This document shows positions 11,820-24,500 of a DNA stretch of 64,000 nt, piece by piece. Source of the stretch: Lumbricus rubellus (taxonomy: Eukaryota > Annelida > Clitellata > Crassiclitellata > Lumbricidae); the NCBI GenBank assembly GCA_945859605.1, contig OX243818.1:37140773-37204772 (forward strand). The letters run 5' to 3'. Under the pieces are notes generated by a model, which was not told the DNA's origin, searched no databases, and saw nothing but the letters and a program-made list of their open reading frames with translations. How positions within the stretch are numbered: position 1 is the first letter of the stretch; every line of letters begins with the position of its first letter. Both the position numbers and the translations under genes were made by a program.

Positions 11820-12059
11820 AGCGCGAACGGCATTCGTCTGTTGGATACAACGGACTGCGGTTCAAGCGCCGGGCTGGGAGTTGACATTCAGAGATTTCGA
11901 TATCTGAGGCTAGAACACTGTGGGACGCAGAGGCGCAAGCTCCTGAGGAGCGACCTTGGGAAAGTTGCTTACCCATCATTGTCTGTGGGGAAGGCAACCG
12001 GAAACCACCTCACTCATCTCGTCCTCAGGGGCGTAAAGCCAATGAACCTGCCTTCGGGC
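11820..12059 (+). repeat. SINE family 3, 5' part
   Basis: GGCATTCGTCTGTTGGATAC, GACCTTGGGAAAGTTGCTTAC and GAACCTGCCTTCGGGC match the copy at 56420-56685. The copy is split by the hAT-like element at 12060-13945 and resumes at 13946. Confidence 0.75.
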
Positions 12060-13945
12060 CAGTGTATAATCTAGACGTCTCTGGGGGGGGGGAAAGTTCC
12101 CCCCCCCAGGATTGACATTTCCCCCCCCCCAGAAAAATTTGACGAAATGATAATAGTTTTATTTGCTCTTTACATCATTATTCTACAAGAAGTGTTATAA
12201 TATACCGTGATATTATTAACTGTTTTATGATTATATATAAGGCTATTATTTACTAATATATGTATAGTATATGATACTATCATATTGCAATGAGTATAAT
12301 TTACTGTATATATTTGTACAAATACTATTTTTGTTCAACTAAAAACAGAGATGACTTTCCCTCCAGAAACATTTGACAAAATTATGAGAATTTTTAGTTG
12401 CTGTTTATATCATTGTATTTTATGAACAGTTACTGTTATAATATACTGCGATATTATTTAATATTTATATGATAACAATATATTTAATATATTAAATAGC
12501 TTGTATGATTATAGGCTAGTGTTATTATTTACTATTATAATATTATATGATACAACGCATACAATCTTGTTACAATGAGTACCGGTATAATTTACTGAAA
12601 ATATTTGTACAAATACTATTTTTGTACAACTAAATGCTTTCTCTCCAGTGCTTTCTTTCAAATTTCAAACTGACAAATTTCAAATGTTTTGGTCTTTGAA
12701 CATCTAGAAAAACAACATCATTACTGCAAGGCTTCCAGATTTTGGCACCTAAAAAATTATTAGTTCTTGGTTGGTTTGTATACCATTTGTTATGAATTCT
12801 GCAATGTGTCCTGATCAACAATTCCAGACCATCTTGGGAAACAGTGATAAGCTGATTCAGTGCTGAAAAGTCAGCTTAAATAGTCTACTATTATTATACT
12901 CAGGTCTGCAGTTAATCATTATAATAACCCATCAACAGCAGAAATGAGCCTCTGAAGGAAATTATTATTGTAGTTATTATATGTATTAAATTATATATGT
13001 ATAGCCTATGTTGAAATCGTAGCACACTCTTTTTATCAGTACTGATAAAATTTAACAATTTTGAGTAAATGGCATCTTAAAAATGTACCATTACAACGTG
13101 GAAACTCAAAAAACATTGTTATTGTAAGCATAGCCTACATGTATATTTATTGAAGACTTAGGCCACTCTCATCAGCACTGAAAAATTACAGCTATTTTGT
13201 GAAGATGACAGCTCAAATTGATGCCATTGCAATGTGGAAATTAAACAAGTTTCTGGTGGGGAGGCTCCCCACACAATCTTTTTTTAGTAGTAACCTTACC
13301 GAAATAATTCAGTTATTTTGCTAAAATGACATTTTAAAAAGGTGTCATTACAATGTGATAATTAAAAAAGAAATTATTATTGTAAGTTTAGCATTGTTTA
13401 GACTAAGTGTATTTATTGAAGTCTTAGGCCACTCTCATCAGCACTGAAAAAGTACAGTTATTTTGTTAAAATGACAGCTTAAAATGCTACCATTGCAATG
13501 TGGAAATTCAAAAAGTTTCTGGTGGGGAGGGGCATATACCCCTCCCCACACACTCTTTTTTTATTAGTAAGTTTACTGAAATAATTCAGTTATTTTGTTA
13601 AAATTACATCTTAAAAAGGTATCATTACAATGTGATAACTCAACAAGAAATTATTATTGTATGTTTAGTTTTGTTTAGACTAAGTGTATTTAGTGAAGTC
13701 TTAGGCCACTCTAATCAGCACTGGAAAGTAGGCTACAGTTATTTAGTTAAAATGACAGCTTAAAATGCTACCATTGTAATATGGAAATTCAAAAAAGTTT
13801 CGGGTGGGGAGGGGCTCATCCCCCTCCCCACACCCCTTCCCCTCTCGGCGCTGCGCGCCTCGGCGACCGTCCTCCGGACGCTCGATTGTCTCCCCCCCAG
13901 AAATCTGGATTCCCCCCCAGAGGGCGGGGACTAGATTAAACACTG
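12060..13945. mobile_element. hAT-like non-autonomous element (1.9 kb)
   Basis: The ends CAGTGTATAATCTAG and CTAGATTAAACACTG are inverted. They are flanked by a perfect 8-bp duplication, CTTCGGGC, at 12052-12059 and 13946-13953. Eight-bp duplications and CAG(T/G)G ends are the hAT signature. Poly-G/poly-C runs lie just inside both ends. I see no transposase. The interior carries roughly 270-bp tandem units, each with CTTAGGCCACTCTCATCAGC (about 13157, 13424, 13701). Confidence 0.85.
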
Positions 13946-13960
13946 CTTCGGGCAGAGAAC

Positions 13961-14025
<65 letters not shown>

Positions 14026-14069
14026 CCACCACCACCACCACCACCACCACCACCACCACCACCACCACC

Positions 14070-14102
<33 letters not shown>

Positions 14103-14103
14103 G
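13946..14103 (+). repeat. SINE family 3 tail with (ATC)n/(ACC)n microsatellite
   Basis: CTTCGGGCAGAGAACCATC is the SINE 3' end. It runs into a long (ATC)n, then (ACC)n, then (ATC)n array (about 13960-14101). The same SINE end at 56685 has only a very short tail, so the array grew from the SINE tail. Confidence 0.8.
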
Positions 14104-14197
14104 GATATGGGCTAAATTGTTTAAAATATAGTAGGCTATTGCAGTCGATATATATTTACAGTGGAACTCCTTGAGGTAGGCTATATATATATAGGGG

Positions 14198-14468
14198 GTG
14201 CTCGGTAGTACAGTGGTTAGCGCGCTGGACTATCGACCAAGAGGTCGGGGGTTTAATTCCCCGCCGGGGCAGAAATTTGTAACGAGATTTCTGTTCCACA
14301 AGCACCCCCTAGCCGACTCAGATATGATGAGTACACTGACCTCACGGTCAGTGGATGATGTGACGGCGAGGGAGAGGATTGGCCACCGCCCTCATATGCC
14401 GAGGCCTTGAAAATGAAGTCGCTAACACTTCATCCCCATTGGCTAGCCCTCCGGGCTAGCTAGACGGG

Positions 14469-14563
<95 letters not shown>
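14198..14563 (+). repeat. tRNA-derived SINE (family 4) with (ATC)n tail
   Basis: The head has TGCTCGGTAGTACAGTGG (A-box side) and GGGGGTTTAATTCCCC (B-box side). The body has GACCTCACGGTCAGTGGATG, and the end GCCCTCCGGGCTAGC runs into an (ATC)n array (14469-14563). It is not a functional tRNA, since the unit continues for about 200 bp past the head. Confidence 0.75.
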
Positions 14564-14639
14564 TGCAGTCGATAGCTATTAACGTGGGTCCTAGAGATTA
14601 GAAGGGACCTTTGTCAGAATCAATGAATATAACGTGAGT

Positions 14640-15538
14640 TTATTTTCGACTCAGAGTGTAGGTATTAAGTCCCGGTTGTGAATATCCTGTGCAGATCAGT
14701 TGTTTCTTTGCTTCGTCGTAATGCATTCTCTGAAAGCTTGTCTCAAGTCCTTCTTCCTTCTTTGTAGGACAAAGAATTCGATTCCATCTAAGATCAGAGT
14801 CCAAAAGAACCACTCTATCTTTCCCGCAGTCAGCCAAAAACACACGATCGTCGGAATCGATTGAGAGATAACTGGGATGAATGAGTCTCTGTGATTCATT
14901 TGATGGATTGAAACGACGGATGACCGTCTGTCCATCTCTAGACAATTCACTTACGACCCACTTCGACATCCACTCTCTCCAACTTTCTACGAGCTTTCCT
15001 TCCAGGTATATCCTCCAGTTGTGAATGATGATATAATTCCCAATGGATGTTTCCACGGCATGAATTGGAAAGTCGAATTCTCTTGGTAACTGAATGGATC
15101 GAATAAGTTCTGCATCTGATCCGTAGATATTCAGATTGGACGAAAAGTGACCGACTATCAATAAGTGACCAATGCTGGACACTGACAAAGTAGGCCTACT
15201 TTGATAGCTGCAATCAATTGTCAGCCATTTGCTGAGAATAAGCTGGTCATCTATGTCTTTTGTTATCTTCCAGATGCATTTATTTCTTCCGTCAGCGATA
15301 TAAACACAACTTTCCTTCTCACAGGATACAATGTCTGAGTAAGAATTATACTGTTCTATTTCAATCATGTTCATAAGAGGAAATGGACTCTGATCAGCAA
15401 AGACACGAATTATACTTTTAAACTGTTTGTAACTGATGACGTAGATTTCATTTGACAGTTTAGTTACGCCGCACAGATCTTCATAATTTCTTTGTAGGCC
15501 GATTATTTCAGTTAAATTAATGGATATCGGACACATCG
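14640..15538 (-). CDS. Gene A exon 8: NHL-like beta-propeller
   Basis: Acceptor tttcatttag|CG to stop TAA; 899 nt, about 299 residues. It has repeated blade-like units: SCVYIADGRNKCIWKITKD, LSVSSIGHLLIVGHFSSNLN, PSYLSIDSDDRVFLADCGKD (the last followed by RVVLLDSDLRWNRILC). The phrase SIDSDDRVFLAD is typical of NHL/TRIM-type propellers, which bind ligand or RNA. A TAGGCCTA micro-insertion at 15191-15198 adds Arg-Pro relative to gene B. Confidence 0.75.
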
Positions 15539-18500
15539 CTAAATGAAACAAAAAGTATCATTAATACACTAATAAAATATTAAAATCATTGACTCTTAGT
15601 GGATTTTATACCTTTTTTTGTTTAGTCAAATTTTAATTCGGCTAGGCCTACTATGATTATTTTACTCTTCAATGATTTTCTTATTGTATAACTTACGGTA
15701 CTGATAATCATTTGTTAATGTGCCGTTGTTTTGAGTTTAAATAACTAAATAATATACGCTTATTGAATGTTCGCGTTTAACAACGTTGATAAAAACAAAA
15801 GTGTAATACATTGGTGTGTGTGTGTGTGTGTGCATGCATGCGTGCGTGTGTGTGTTTGTGTGTGTGTGACTAAGTCACCCGTTGCTTCTTCTATTTCAAA
15901 ACAAGAATTTTGTTCGTTAAGAATGCTTTCACAGGAACTTACCAACTATTTTCTTGAACTGATTGCTATCAATGTTGATCACCATCGAATGGATGATTTC
16001 GGATGATGATGGTTCAATATTGGCAAAACCAAAGAATATATCTTTCAGCTGATCTGAATCGAACATCCTCTGAAGATTTTCCAGGGCTATCTGTGAATGA
16101 CACCAGATCCAAACGACCATAGTCTGCCTGTCCAGTTGAGAGTTCAGGATTTCCAAACCATCTTCCTTCAGTCGACTGATCAGTTCATATGTCTGGCGTG
16201 ACCATAGCTTGGATCTTTTTTGAACATCTTCAAGAATTCGTTGAAACATCGACTGTACTTCTGCAGACGTTGTGCCATCTGCACCCCGTGTTTGCACGTC
16301 CACTTTTATTACGACTGAAGACAAACCAGGTAAAATGGTAGTGTCAAACCAAATTCTTAAGACGCAACGCAATATAGTCGTAGTCCTACACTGTAACTGC
16401 ACTTCAAGTAAATTCGCTACAAACGCCCTTTAATATAGCCTATCTTTCGGTCATTCGCGTTGTAGTGGAATAATTTTAGACAAATCGACTCAATAAATTT
16501 TCAGGAAGTAGAGACTTGGCACAGTTGTTAAGTACATCCCACTGATGAAAATGCAAAAAGTCCCCATAAATCCGAGCTGTGCTCGAGCGGCCATCTTGGA
16601 AAATGGCGGCCTAAATTCAGTGTTTCAACAATAACTCCTGAACCGTCAGAGCTACTAAGAAATAATCCTCATTAAACGACAAATAAGTTTGACATATAAC
16701 ATTTGTTTCTAGGTTCAAAAATAAAAATGTTACACATGATAAAGTATTCATCATGATGTATTTCAATGCGATGTACGATTTTATGGCGCCAAAAATAAAG
16801 TTTTATGGCGGGTAGAAGAAATACTATGCCATGAATGATGATTTTGTATAATTCATGGTGAAAGTAACAAGATCTATATTATAAGGCGAAGTCAAATTCT
16901 GTGGATCTGTCGTGTTGGGCGCAAAACTCTCGCGGTCAAAGGCTTTTACTCTAAATATGTCTAATTCGCGAAATTATTTTAAAAATATTTGTATGCGAAT
17001 CTGGAATTCATCGTGACTATTGGCAGCTCTCAATTCACTTTAAAACCCGAGTTATAGACATTTTAAATTTCGATGTGGTAGTTAGCGCCTATACAGATAT
17101 TTTAAGAAGCGATTTAAGCTCCATTATTATTTTAGCAAACGGCTGCATGACGTCATCCTGACGCTCACAGTATTAATCAAGTTATTAATAGGCGCTCTAA
17201 GTGCATAAACCATAGACCCTATTATACTATTGAATAGAGAACGCAGAATGTTAATGCGGGTGTGTATGGGTGTGTGTGTGTGCGTTTGTCCATAATTATA
17301 CGCCTATAGTTTCACAGCTATTCATCACCAGAACCACCCAGTGAAGGGTTGGTAAATCTAGCTAACCACGGAGGCCTGCGTGGAGGCGATATTCGCGCAG
17401 TTTCGGAGTTTTACGCATCAAACCCTATGCAGTTAGAGATAGAATGCGACCAAGGCCATCACGCCCACAGTCAGCATGCACACCCCGCCCCGCAGAGGCG
17501 AGTCGGGTTTAGTTGTGGGAAGGTTAACCAGAAATGTGCAAGGGCTAACCAAAATGTTCCGGACAACGCCTGCTACATTGGAGGGTTGGAGTCTATGTGG
17601 GGCCGGGTAAGAGTGCGGATGGGGATGGGATGGGCCGTGGGTGATGCGGGGTATGAGCGGTGAAGGGATTAGATTACATAATGCCGGGAGGGAAGGTCGG
17701 TCAAAGATGGGGGAGAAGATGGATTGAGCCCGGCTGCTTAGGAGGGGGGGGGATAAAAACTCCTGCTAATATGAAGGAACCAATTATTAACTAGACCTTA
17801 ATAAAAATAGCACACACGGTACCATCAATTATCTTGTAACATATTATCAATAAAGTGGCGAGACACTGCAACGTAATGGCATAGGCATATTGTTACGGTC
17901 CCTCCTATCAAAAGCTCAAACAACACTCGTGTCTAGTTTTAAATGGGTATAATATAATTCCAAGTAAAACAGTAAACAATACATTTACTCAACAGAAGAA
18001 CTGGCGGTAGACAGCAAAACCAAGGAACAAACGTCACTTAATTAAAGACACCGTGTCTAGGTGTACAAAGGAAAACCTTAACTAATGAGCAACTCCGACA
18101 ACAAGACTGCAAACACACAAAACAACCCAGCAGTCGAAAACATCGGAGTCCCTACTCACGCCCCTTTGCGATCCCTTAAATAGACTTAACCTGTCGCTAG
18201 ATGTCTTCTCCTAGCGTAAGAAAGTCATTCAACCGCGACTACAGTCCATCCTAGGTCCTTAACCAGTCATGGACAGTCGTGGAATCCAACATACCCCCGG
18301 ACAACCACGAAAGGCAGAAACCAGAAGGGTTTCTGACTTAACTAAGTCTTAACTAAACGAAACTTATGCATTAAAAGATTACACGACTGTTCATCAATGT
18401 AAAATCAAAAGTCTCGAAGAGAACCCAAAATAACAAATAATGCAAAGAAGAATGCCATATCTAAGCAATTAAACTATTACATTCTAGACGTTTATGCACG

Positions 18501-21500
18501 TCGTTCTGCCTATTCATGATTCAGTGTTAACCACTGAAGGTTGACGGAGCAAGTCCCGCAACACGTTCGAATGGAAACATCGTTCGAGAAAAACAGTTCG
18601 AAACACAAAATCAAAACGAAGTTTCCATAAATATTTGACATGGCTATTGGAAACTCGAAAGTTCGTACAAATTAGACCATCAATCGCCAAAAGAAAATCT
18701 GCACAAGATATCAATCAACAAAAGCGAACGACACGGTCGTAGCCTAATGCCCCAAGAACACCGTCTTGAAACAGTCAAAGGCGAAAGTTCCAGGAAATCG
18801 TTCTCTTGCGACTTCCAGAAACGAAAAGGAATCAAGCACAATGGCACAGAGCCAAACCATAGTGCGAGAAAACTGAGAGCGAAGAGCGCAGTCACTGACT
18901 CGCAAAGAACTAAGAGCGAAGTGTCGCTCGTCAGACTGGACGCGAGCGACAAGCCGTCGTACTCGTCACTCTCGAAGGCAAAACGCGAAGTCGTCATCGC
19001 CAAGATGGTCGTCACCATCCAACGTACCACGAAGGCGCTCACACTTCGTTGTCGAAGCCTCGCAGAACCAAAGCGTAGACGGCAACCATCACCGACCAAC
19101 GAATCCATATCGTGAATCTGCAAAGAAGCGCTCTCACAAGACAAAACAAAAGAATTAGCGTCATTGCATCTCAAACTCAACTCGTCTGGCAACGAAACAA
19201 TACCAGCGAAAAAATCAATGCACTCAGGCATAACAGACCAACACTCGTCTGCAAAATCTTCCTGCAAAGAAGACACATCCACACCCACTGACGAATCTAC
19301 ATACGCAAGGGTCTGAAAACAATCTCTCGAAAAACTCTCCAAATAACTGCAACACACATCAAATGCAATCAAATCTGACGAAATATCTCCAGCAGCCAGA
19401 GAATCATCAACACACTCCCGTGCAACAGTCAACAACGCTGAACGTGCAAGAAACACGTGAAAACGAACTATGTCGTCCAAAAACAACTGCCCTTTGCGCG
19501 CAGAAGTCACATCCTTGTCCACATGCAAAATAACATCAGTCAACACAAATTCATTCGACCCATGTTCACAAACGAAACAATGCGTGGACAACACAACCCT
19601 GTGAACAACAACCATTCGTCCACAGAAATCAACACTCGTTGACAAAAGTGCGACTGTAGACACAGTGCAACACCAACTAACATTCGGAGTTGTCTCGTAG
19701 ACAACAGTTGTCAGCATAGACTGCACAACAAAATTCTCTCTCGCACCATCATGCAATGAAGCAACCACAAGAGACAACGGTGACGTCTCACACACAACAT
19801 TCACTTCCGAGGCAACATCAACATGCACTTCAGAAACATCAAGTGAATCGAAAATCTCACTCGAGACAAAATTCTCATGAGCTCTACTTCGAACGAACAA
19901 TTTCGCATCATCTTCACAATTCACATCCGAATGCAAACATTCAATCACGTTATGAACAAAATCATCCATCCTCAAAAGACCAACTTCATGCAACAATTTC
20001 TTATGCACCCAACGTGTAATCCAACTATGATTGTCTTCATGTTCAAACAACACATTCACACAAGTCCGATGCAAATGTCGAAAAGGAAGTCTCTTAACCC
20101 ACACGAACTTTAACTCGTGCGACACAAAATCAAAAACCGTGCCAGCCACATCAACTTCCTCACCCACAAACATCTGCGCAAAATCAACCACATCTTCAAA
20201 CAATAGATTCACCTCAGCCGTACAATCATCACAGACATTCAACTGCACCTTGGCCTCGATCGGGCAGCCATTCTCATCACTAGAACTTCTAGAAGCATGC
20301 ATTAAACTTCAACATGCTCAACCGACTGCACATCTCCGCGAGACACGTCAACAACATCCAACGGACCCATCCTTAAATTCTCAAACATTTTAAGAGCCAC
20401 GCCCCCAAAATTCTAAACTTTCAAAAATTGCGAAAAAAATTCAAAAGTTGTTAACGTCTTTCGCGGCTAACCACCAATTCAACAATAAGAAACGGAATGT
20501 TCACCGTATACATGCAAAATTAAGGCACCACGCCCCAAAAGGCTATCGACCAATCTATCGTCAAAACTCCTTCAAGAAGAAAAAACTATCCGAATGCGTT
20601 CTACGCGTCAAAAATATTAACCGGAATGGATACCGTATATAATACTCAAAACCGGAATGGATACCGTATACACAACTTCAAAATATCAACCGGAATGAAT
20701 ACCGTATGCACAACGTGCAAAATATCAACCGGAATGGTTACCGTATATGAGAGCAGACACGCCCCCAAAATTTCAAAATTCTCACAAATTTTCGAAAGAA
20801 AAACTCCTCAAGTGCGTCCCACCAACGTCAAAACGTTAAACCGGAATGGATACCGTATAATAACCGGAATGGATACCGTATAATAAAGGAGACACGCCCC
20901 TCAAGAGTCTAACTCTCAAAATTCGAAATTTCACACTAACGCGTAACTACGACGCAAAATTTCAACAAATGGGAAAAAAAATCCCGGACGAGCCCTCATA
21001 TGTTACGGTCCCTCCTATCAAAAGCTCAAACAACACTCGTGTCTAGTTTTAAATGGGTATAATTCAAAGTAAAACAGTAAACGATACATTTACCCAACAG
21101 AAGAACTGGCGGTAGACAGCAAAACCAAGGAACAAACGTCACTTAATTAAAGACACCGTGTCTAGGTGTACAAAGGAAAACCTTAACTAATGAGCAACTC
21201 CGACAACAAGACTGCAAACACACAAAACAACCCAGCAGTCGAAAACATCGGAGTCCCTACTCACGCCCCTTTGCGATCCCTTAAATAGACTTAACCTGTC
21301 GCTAGATGTCTTCCCCTAGCGTAAGAAAGTCATTCAACCGCGACTACAGTCCATCCTAGGTCCTTAACCAGTCATGGACAGTCGTGGAATCCAACAATAT
21401 CACTAACGCTTTAAATTCATCGCTAGGCAAATTCTCGAGACCACAGACAAACACATGTAGACGAGCTAAACACTGAAATCTAGTGCTTTATGAACCATGA

Positions 21501-24500
21501 ATTTGACTAAGATTATAATACAGAAGAATGAAGAGACGTGCTTGATTGTGCAATCTGAAAGACTGAAAGAGCGAAAGGACCCCCCCCCCCCCCCCCCCCC
21601 ATCCCCACCCCAACAAAAAACTCATCGGATTTGGAAAAATTGCGTGGGTCACCTTTTTAGCCCTGGGGGTGCTCAAGCACCCCCTAGTTGCGCCACTGCT
21701 TCTATTAACTTGTAGGTCTAATTGTGAGACAGACAGAGTTATACCATGCTAGGATAAAATGTGGACTTCAAACCTCCTCCGTTGTCCATGATCCTGGCCA
21801 CCGTCTTCTGATTTGTTTTCCGAAGACATCGAATGAAATTCGAAAACTTTGTCTCGTCGAAAGATCTCAAAACGTGTAGAATCTCTGAGTTCTTGTCTCG
21901 TTTTGAACGTTGTCCTTCAATGAATTGACTTTCTTCTTGTGTACAGCAGTTCAGAGACAACAGTGAAGCAATAAATTCTTCATTCGGTTGAATATTTTCC
22001 AAGAGATAGTTTCGGTTATTTCTAATGATTGCAGATCTTCTCTTGATTTTTGTATTGCGATCTAAAAGTCCAACGCTACCGTTACTTGTTAAAATAATGA
22101 CATCACAACTTTGCTACATTACAACTTGCTAAGAGCACGAATTTAGCTGGATTAGAAAGAGGTGATAAAGTTGTAAATTTTCAACCACAAAAAATGGCAT
22201 TCAATGAAACGGCGCCTAAATGCATCATAGTCGTTTCATATCCAATTATTAGCCTACTCATGCCAAATCTTTTGACCTGCCGAAAAATATTTCAAAGGTG
22301 TCTCACTCGTTTTCTGTTAAGGCAGAGGCAATGTCTTAGTTCTCAAAGGAAATTCTTTTCCCCGGATGTCCCATTTTTAGCTGGATAACCAACATTTGCG
22401 ACAAACAAGCGTCTCTAAGTAACAATACTAGAAAAGTGATCTACCATTCAACTTATGCCAAATTTCTTTCCTAAACCTTCGTCTTGTTACTCGTTGATAC
22501 CAACAGAAGTCGACTGATGCCAAAGTTTTGATGACATCTTGGTATCTCTGTAGGGGAAAGGAATTCGGTAGGCATATCCACTGAAGAAATGAGTTTTCTA
22601 AGACGACGTCCAGCAGCTCCAATGGAAGTTCATTCAGCTAAAAAATGAAACTTTGCTATGTCTAGTAGTTTTTGTTTTTGCGTTAGGATCACAGCTTCAA
22701 ATACTGTAACAGCCTAACAATTCACAAACCACACAGTTTTTTTGTAGGGGAGCCTCAGTCAGGTAGGCTACCTTAGCGCCCTGTAAAGGTTTCAAATTAC
22801 CCCCTGTAAAGGTTTCAAATTACCCCCTCTTAAAAACATTAACCCTCTGAAAAATGCAAATTAGTTTTCAGGGAGTAATGTTTAAGAGGGGGTAATTTGA
22901 AACCTTTACAACGGCACTGGTTATGCGCAATATTTAAAGCAATATAGGGCCTATCCTATAAAGATTTGGACACCTAAATCAATCTCAGGTAAAACTTCAG
23001 TTAACCACATAGGCTAACCATATTTCGTTTATAATGCAAAAGTAATGTCATAACATATTATAGGTTAGCCCATTTTGTCGTCAATTTAAAACTGTAATTA
23101 AAAAATATTTTGCGTTAGGCCTAATAATGAGTCCATGACCCAAATAGGCTTAGGTTGTAACTAAGTAACAAACTATAACTATATAACTATAATTGACGCC
23201 TGTTGATTTAGATTTAAAAAATATTTAGTTGGCGAGAGAAGTGATTTAGCCTACCGATAATTTTATGCAAGTGCATTTTTTGCGAAAAAACAAACCAATA
23301 ATATAAAATAGCCTTGCTCACATTCTTACCGCTGTCTTGGAAGTTTCTTGATATCTCTCTGTTTAAGACAAAAAATATACAAATTGAATGACATAGCCAG
23401 GCCTACATTTTCCGTATAAGCGAATAGCCCTATGTCGTTGATAAAATAGGCCTACCTAATTTTTAAGTTGCTACGTGGCACTATTGACGCATAGGACCCT
23501 AAATTTTTAAATATCAAATTCGAACTAATGAATGAGATGTCGAATCTTTCTCGACGATGACAATCTGAATAAATCAATTAGTTCTGATCGTTATACGAAA
23601 TCTGCAAGATGATCTGAATTGGCCAACAAGAAACAAGATACTAGGAGAATATTCTACACACGTAGAGAATAGACTGCCCAATGAGTTAAACCTATCAACT
23701 TCCAAATCTCTTGCATCAACACGTAGCTTATTGTATGGTATTTACCTATTACAAAGCGATTTCTGGGTATAAATCCGATCTGTCCACTTTCTAACTTCTT
23801 CACCATCCACCATCCTACTGCATCACTGCAAAAGAATATTAAAAAATAATTATAAGGCCTAGCTGATAACTGAGGTAAAACGTTTTTGACTAATTAACTT
23901 AACCAGTCATGGACAGTCGTGGAATCCAACAATATCACTAACGCTTTAAATTCATCGCTAGGCAAATTCTCGAGACCACAGACAAACACATGTAGACGAG
24001 CTAAACACTGAAATCTAGTGCTTTATGAACCATGAATTTGACTAAGATTATAATACAGAAGAATGAAGAGACGTGCTTGATTGTGCAATCTGAAAGACTG
24101 AAAGAGCGAAAGGACCCCTACCCCCCCCCCCCCCATCCCCACCCCAACAAAAAACTCATCGGATTTGGAAAAATTGCGTGGGTCACCTTTTTAGCCCTGG
24201 GGGTGCTCAAGCACCCCCTAGTTGCGCCACTGCTTCTATTAACTTGTAGGTCTAATTGTGAGACAGACAGAGTTATACCATGCTAGGATAAAATGTGGAC
24301 TTCAAACCTCCTCCGTTGTCCATGATCCTGGCCACCGTCTTCTGATTTGTTTTCCGAAGACATCGAATGAAATTCGAAAACTTTGTCTCGTCGAAAGATC
24401 TCAAAACGTGTAGAATCTCTGAGTTCTTGTCTCGTTTTGAACGTTGTCCTTCAATGAATTGACTTTCTTCTTGTGTACTGCAGTTGAGAGACAACAGCGA

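Larger units (their letters stand above)
17891..21396 (-). mobile_element. LTR retrotransposon, probably non-autonomous (3.5 kb)
   Basis: Two direct repeats (17891-18291 and 21001-21396) are near-identical and bounded by TG...CA. They are flanked by ATAT on both sides (17887-17890, 21397-21400), read as a 4-bp target duplication. On the minus strand the internal part begins with a tRNA-Pro-like primer binding site, and a CCGGGGGT purine-rich stretch precedes the far LTR. The internal 2.7 kb holds one 540-aa frame with no reverse transcriptase, integrase or protease that I can recognise. It sits in gene A between the CARD and TRADD-N-like exons. Confidence 0.85.
21366..23900 (-). repeat. Chimeric internal duplication in gene A
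   Basis: From 21366 to about 21960 the sequence follows gene A (compare 23901-24495, including 31 bp of LTR end, the flank and most of the CARD exon). From about 21960 to 23900 it follows gene B, collinear with 52896-54836 at a constant offset of 30936. I noticed one substitution there (22551-22560 against 53487-53496). The join at 23900 has a CTT microhomology. A recent ectopic exchange or template switch would explain it, as would a haplotype or assembly error. Confidence 0.8.

Noticed and set aside
13804..14115. 103-aa frame with poly-Ser and poly-Pro
   Set aside because: It is only the translation of the (ATC)n/(ACC)n microsatellite and hAT-element end.
14640..15551. Propeller frame as a stand-alone gene starting upstream of the acceptor
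   Set aside because: The extra residues come from an intron (tttcatttag). Splice phases link it to the preceding exon in both paralogs.
17349..17663. 104-aa plus frame
   Set aside because: No recognisable motif, within an intron-like region of gene A.
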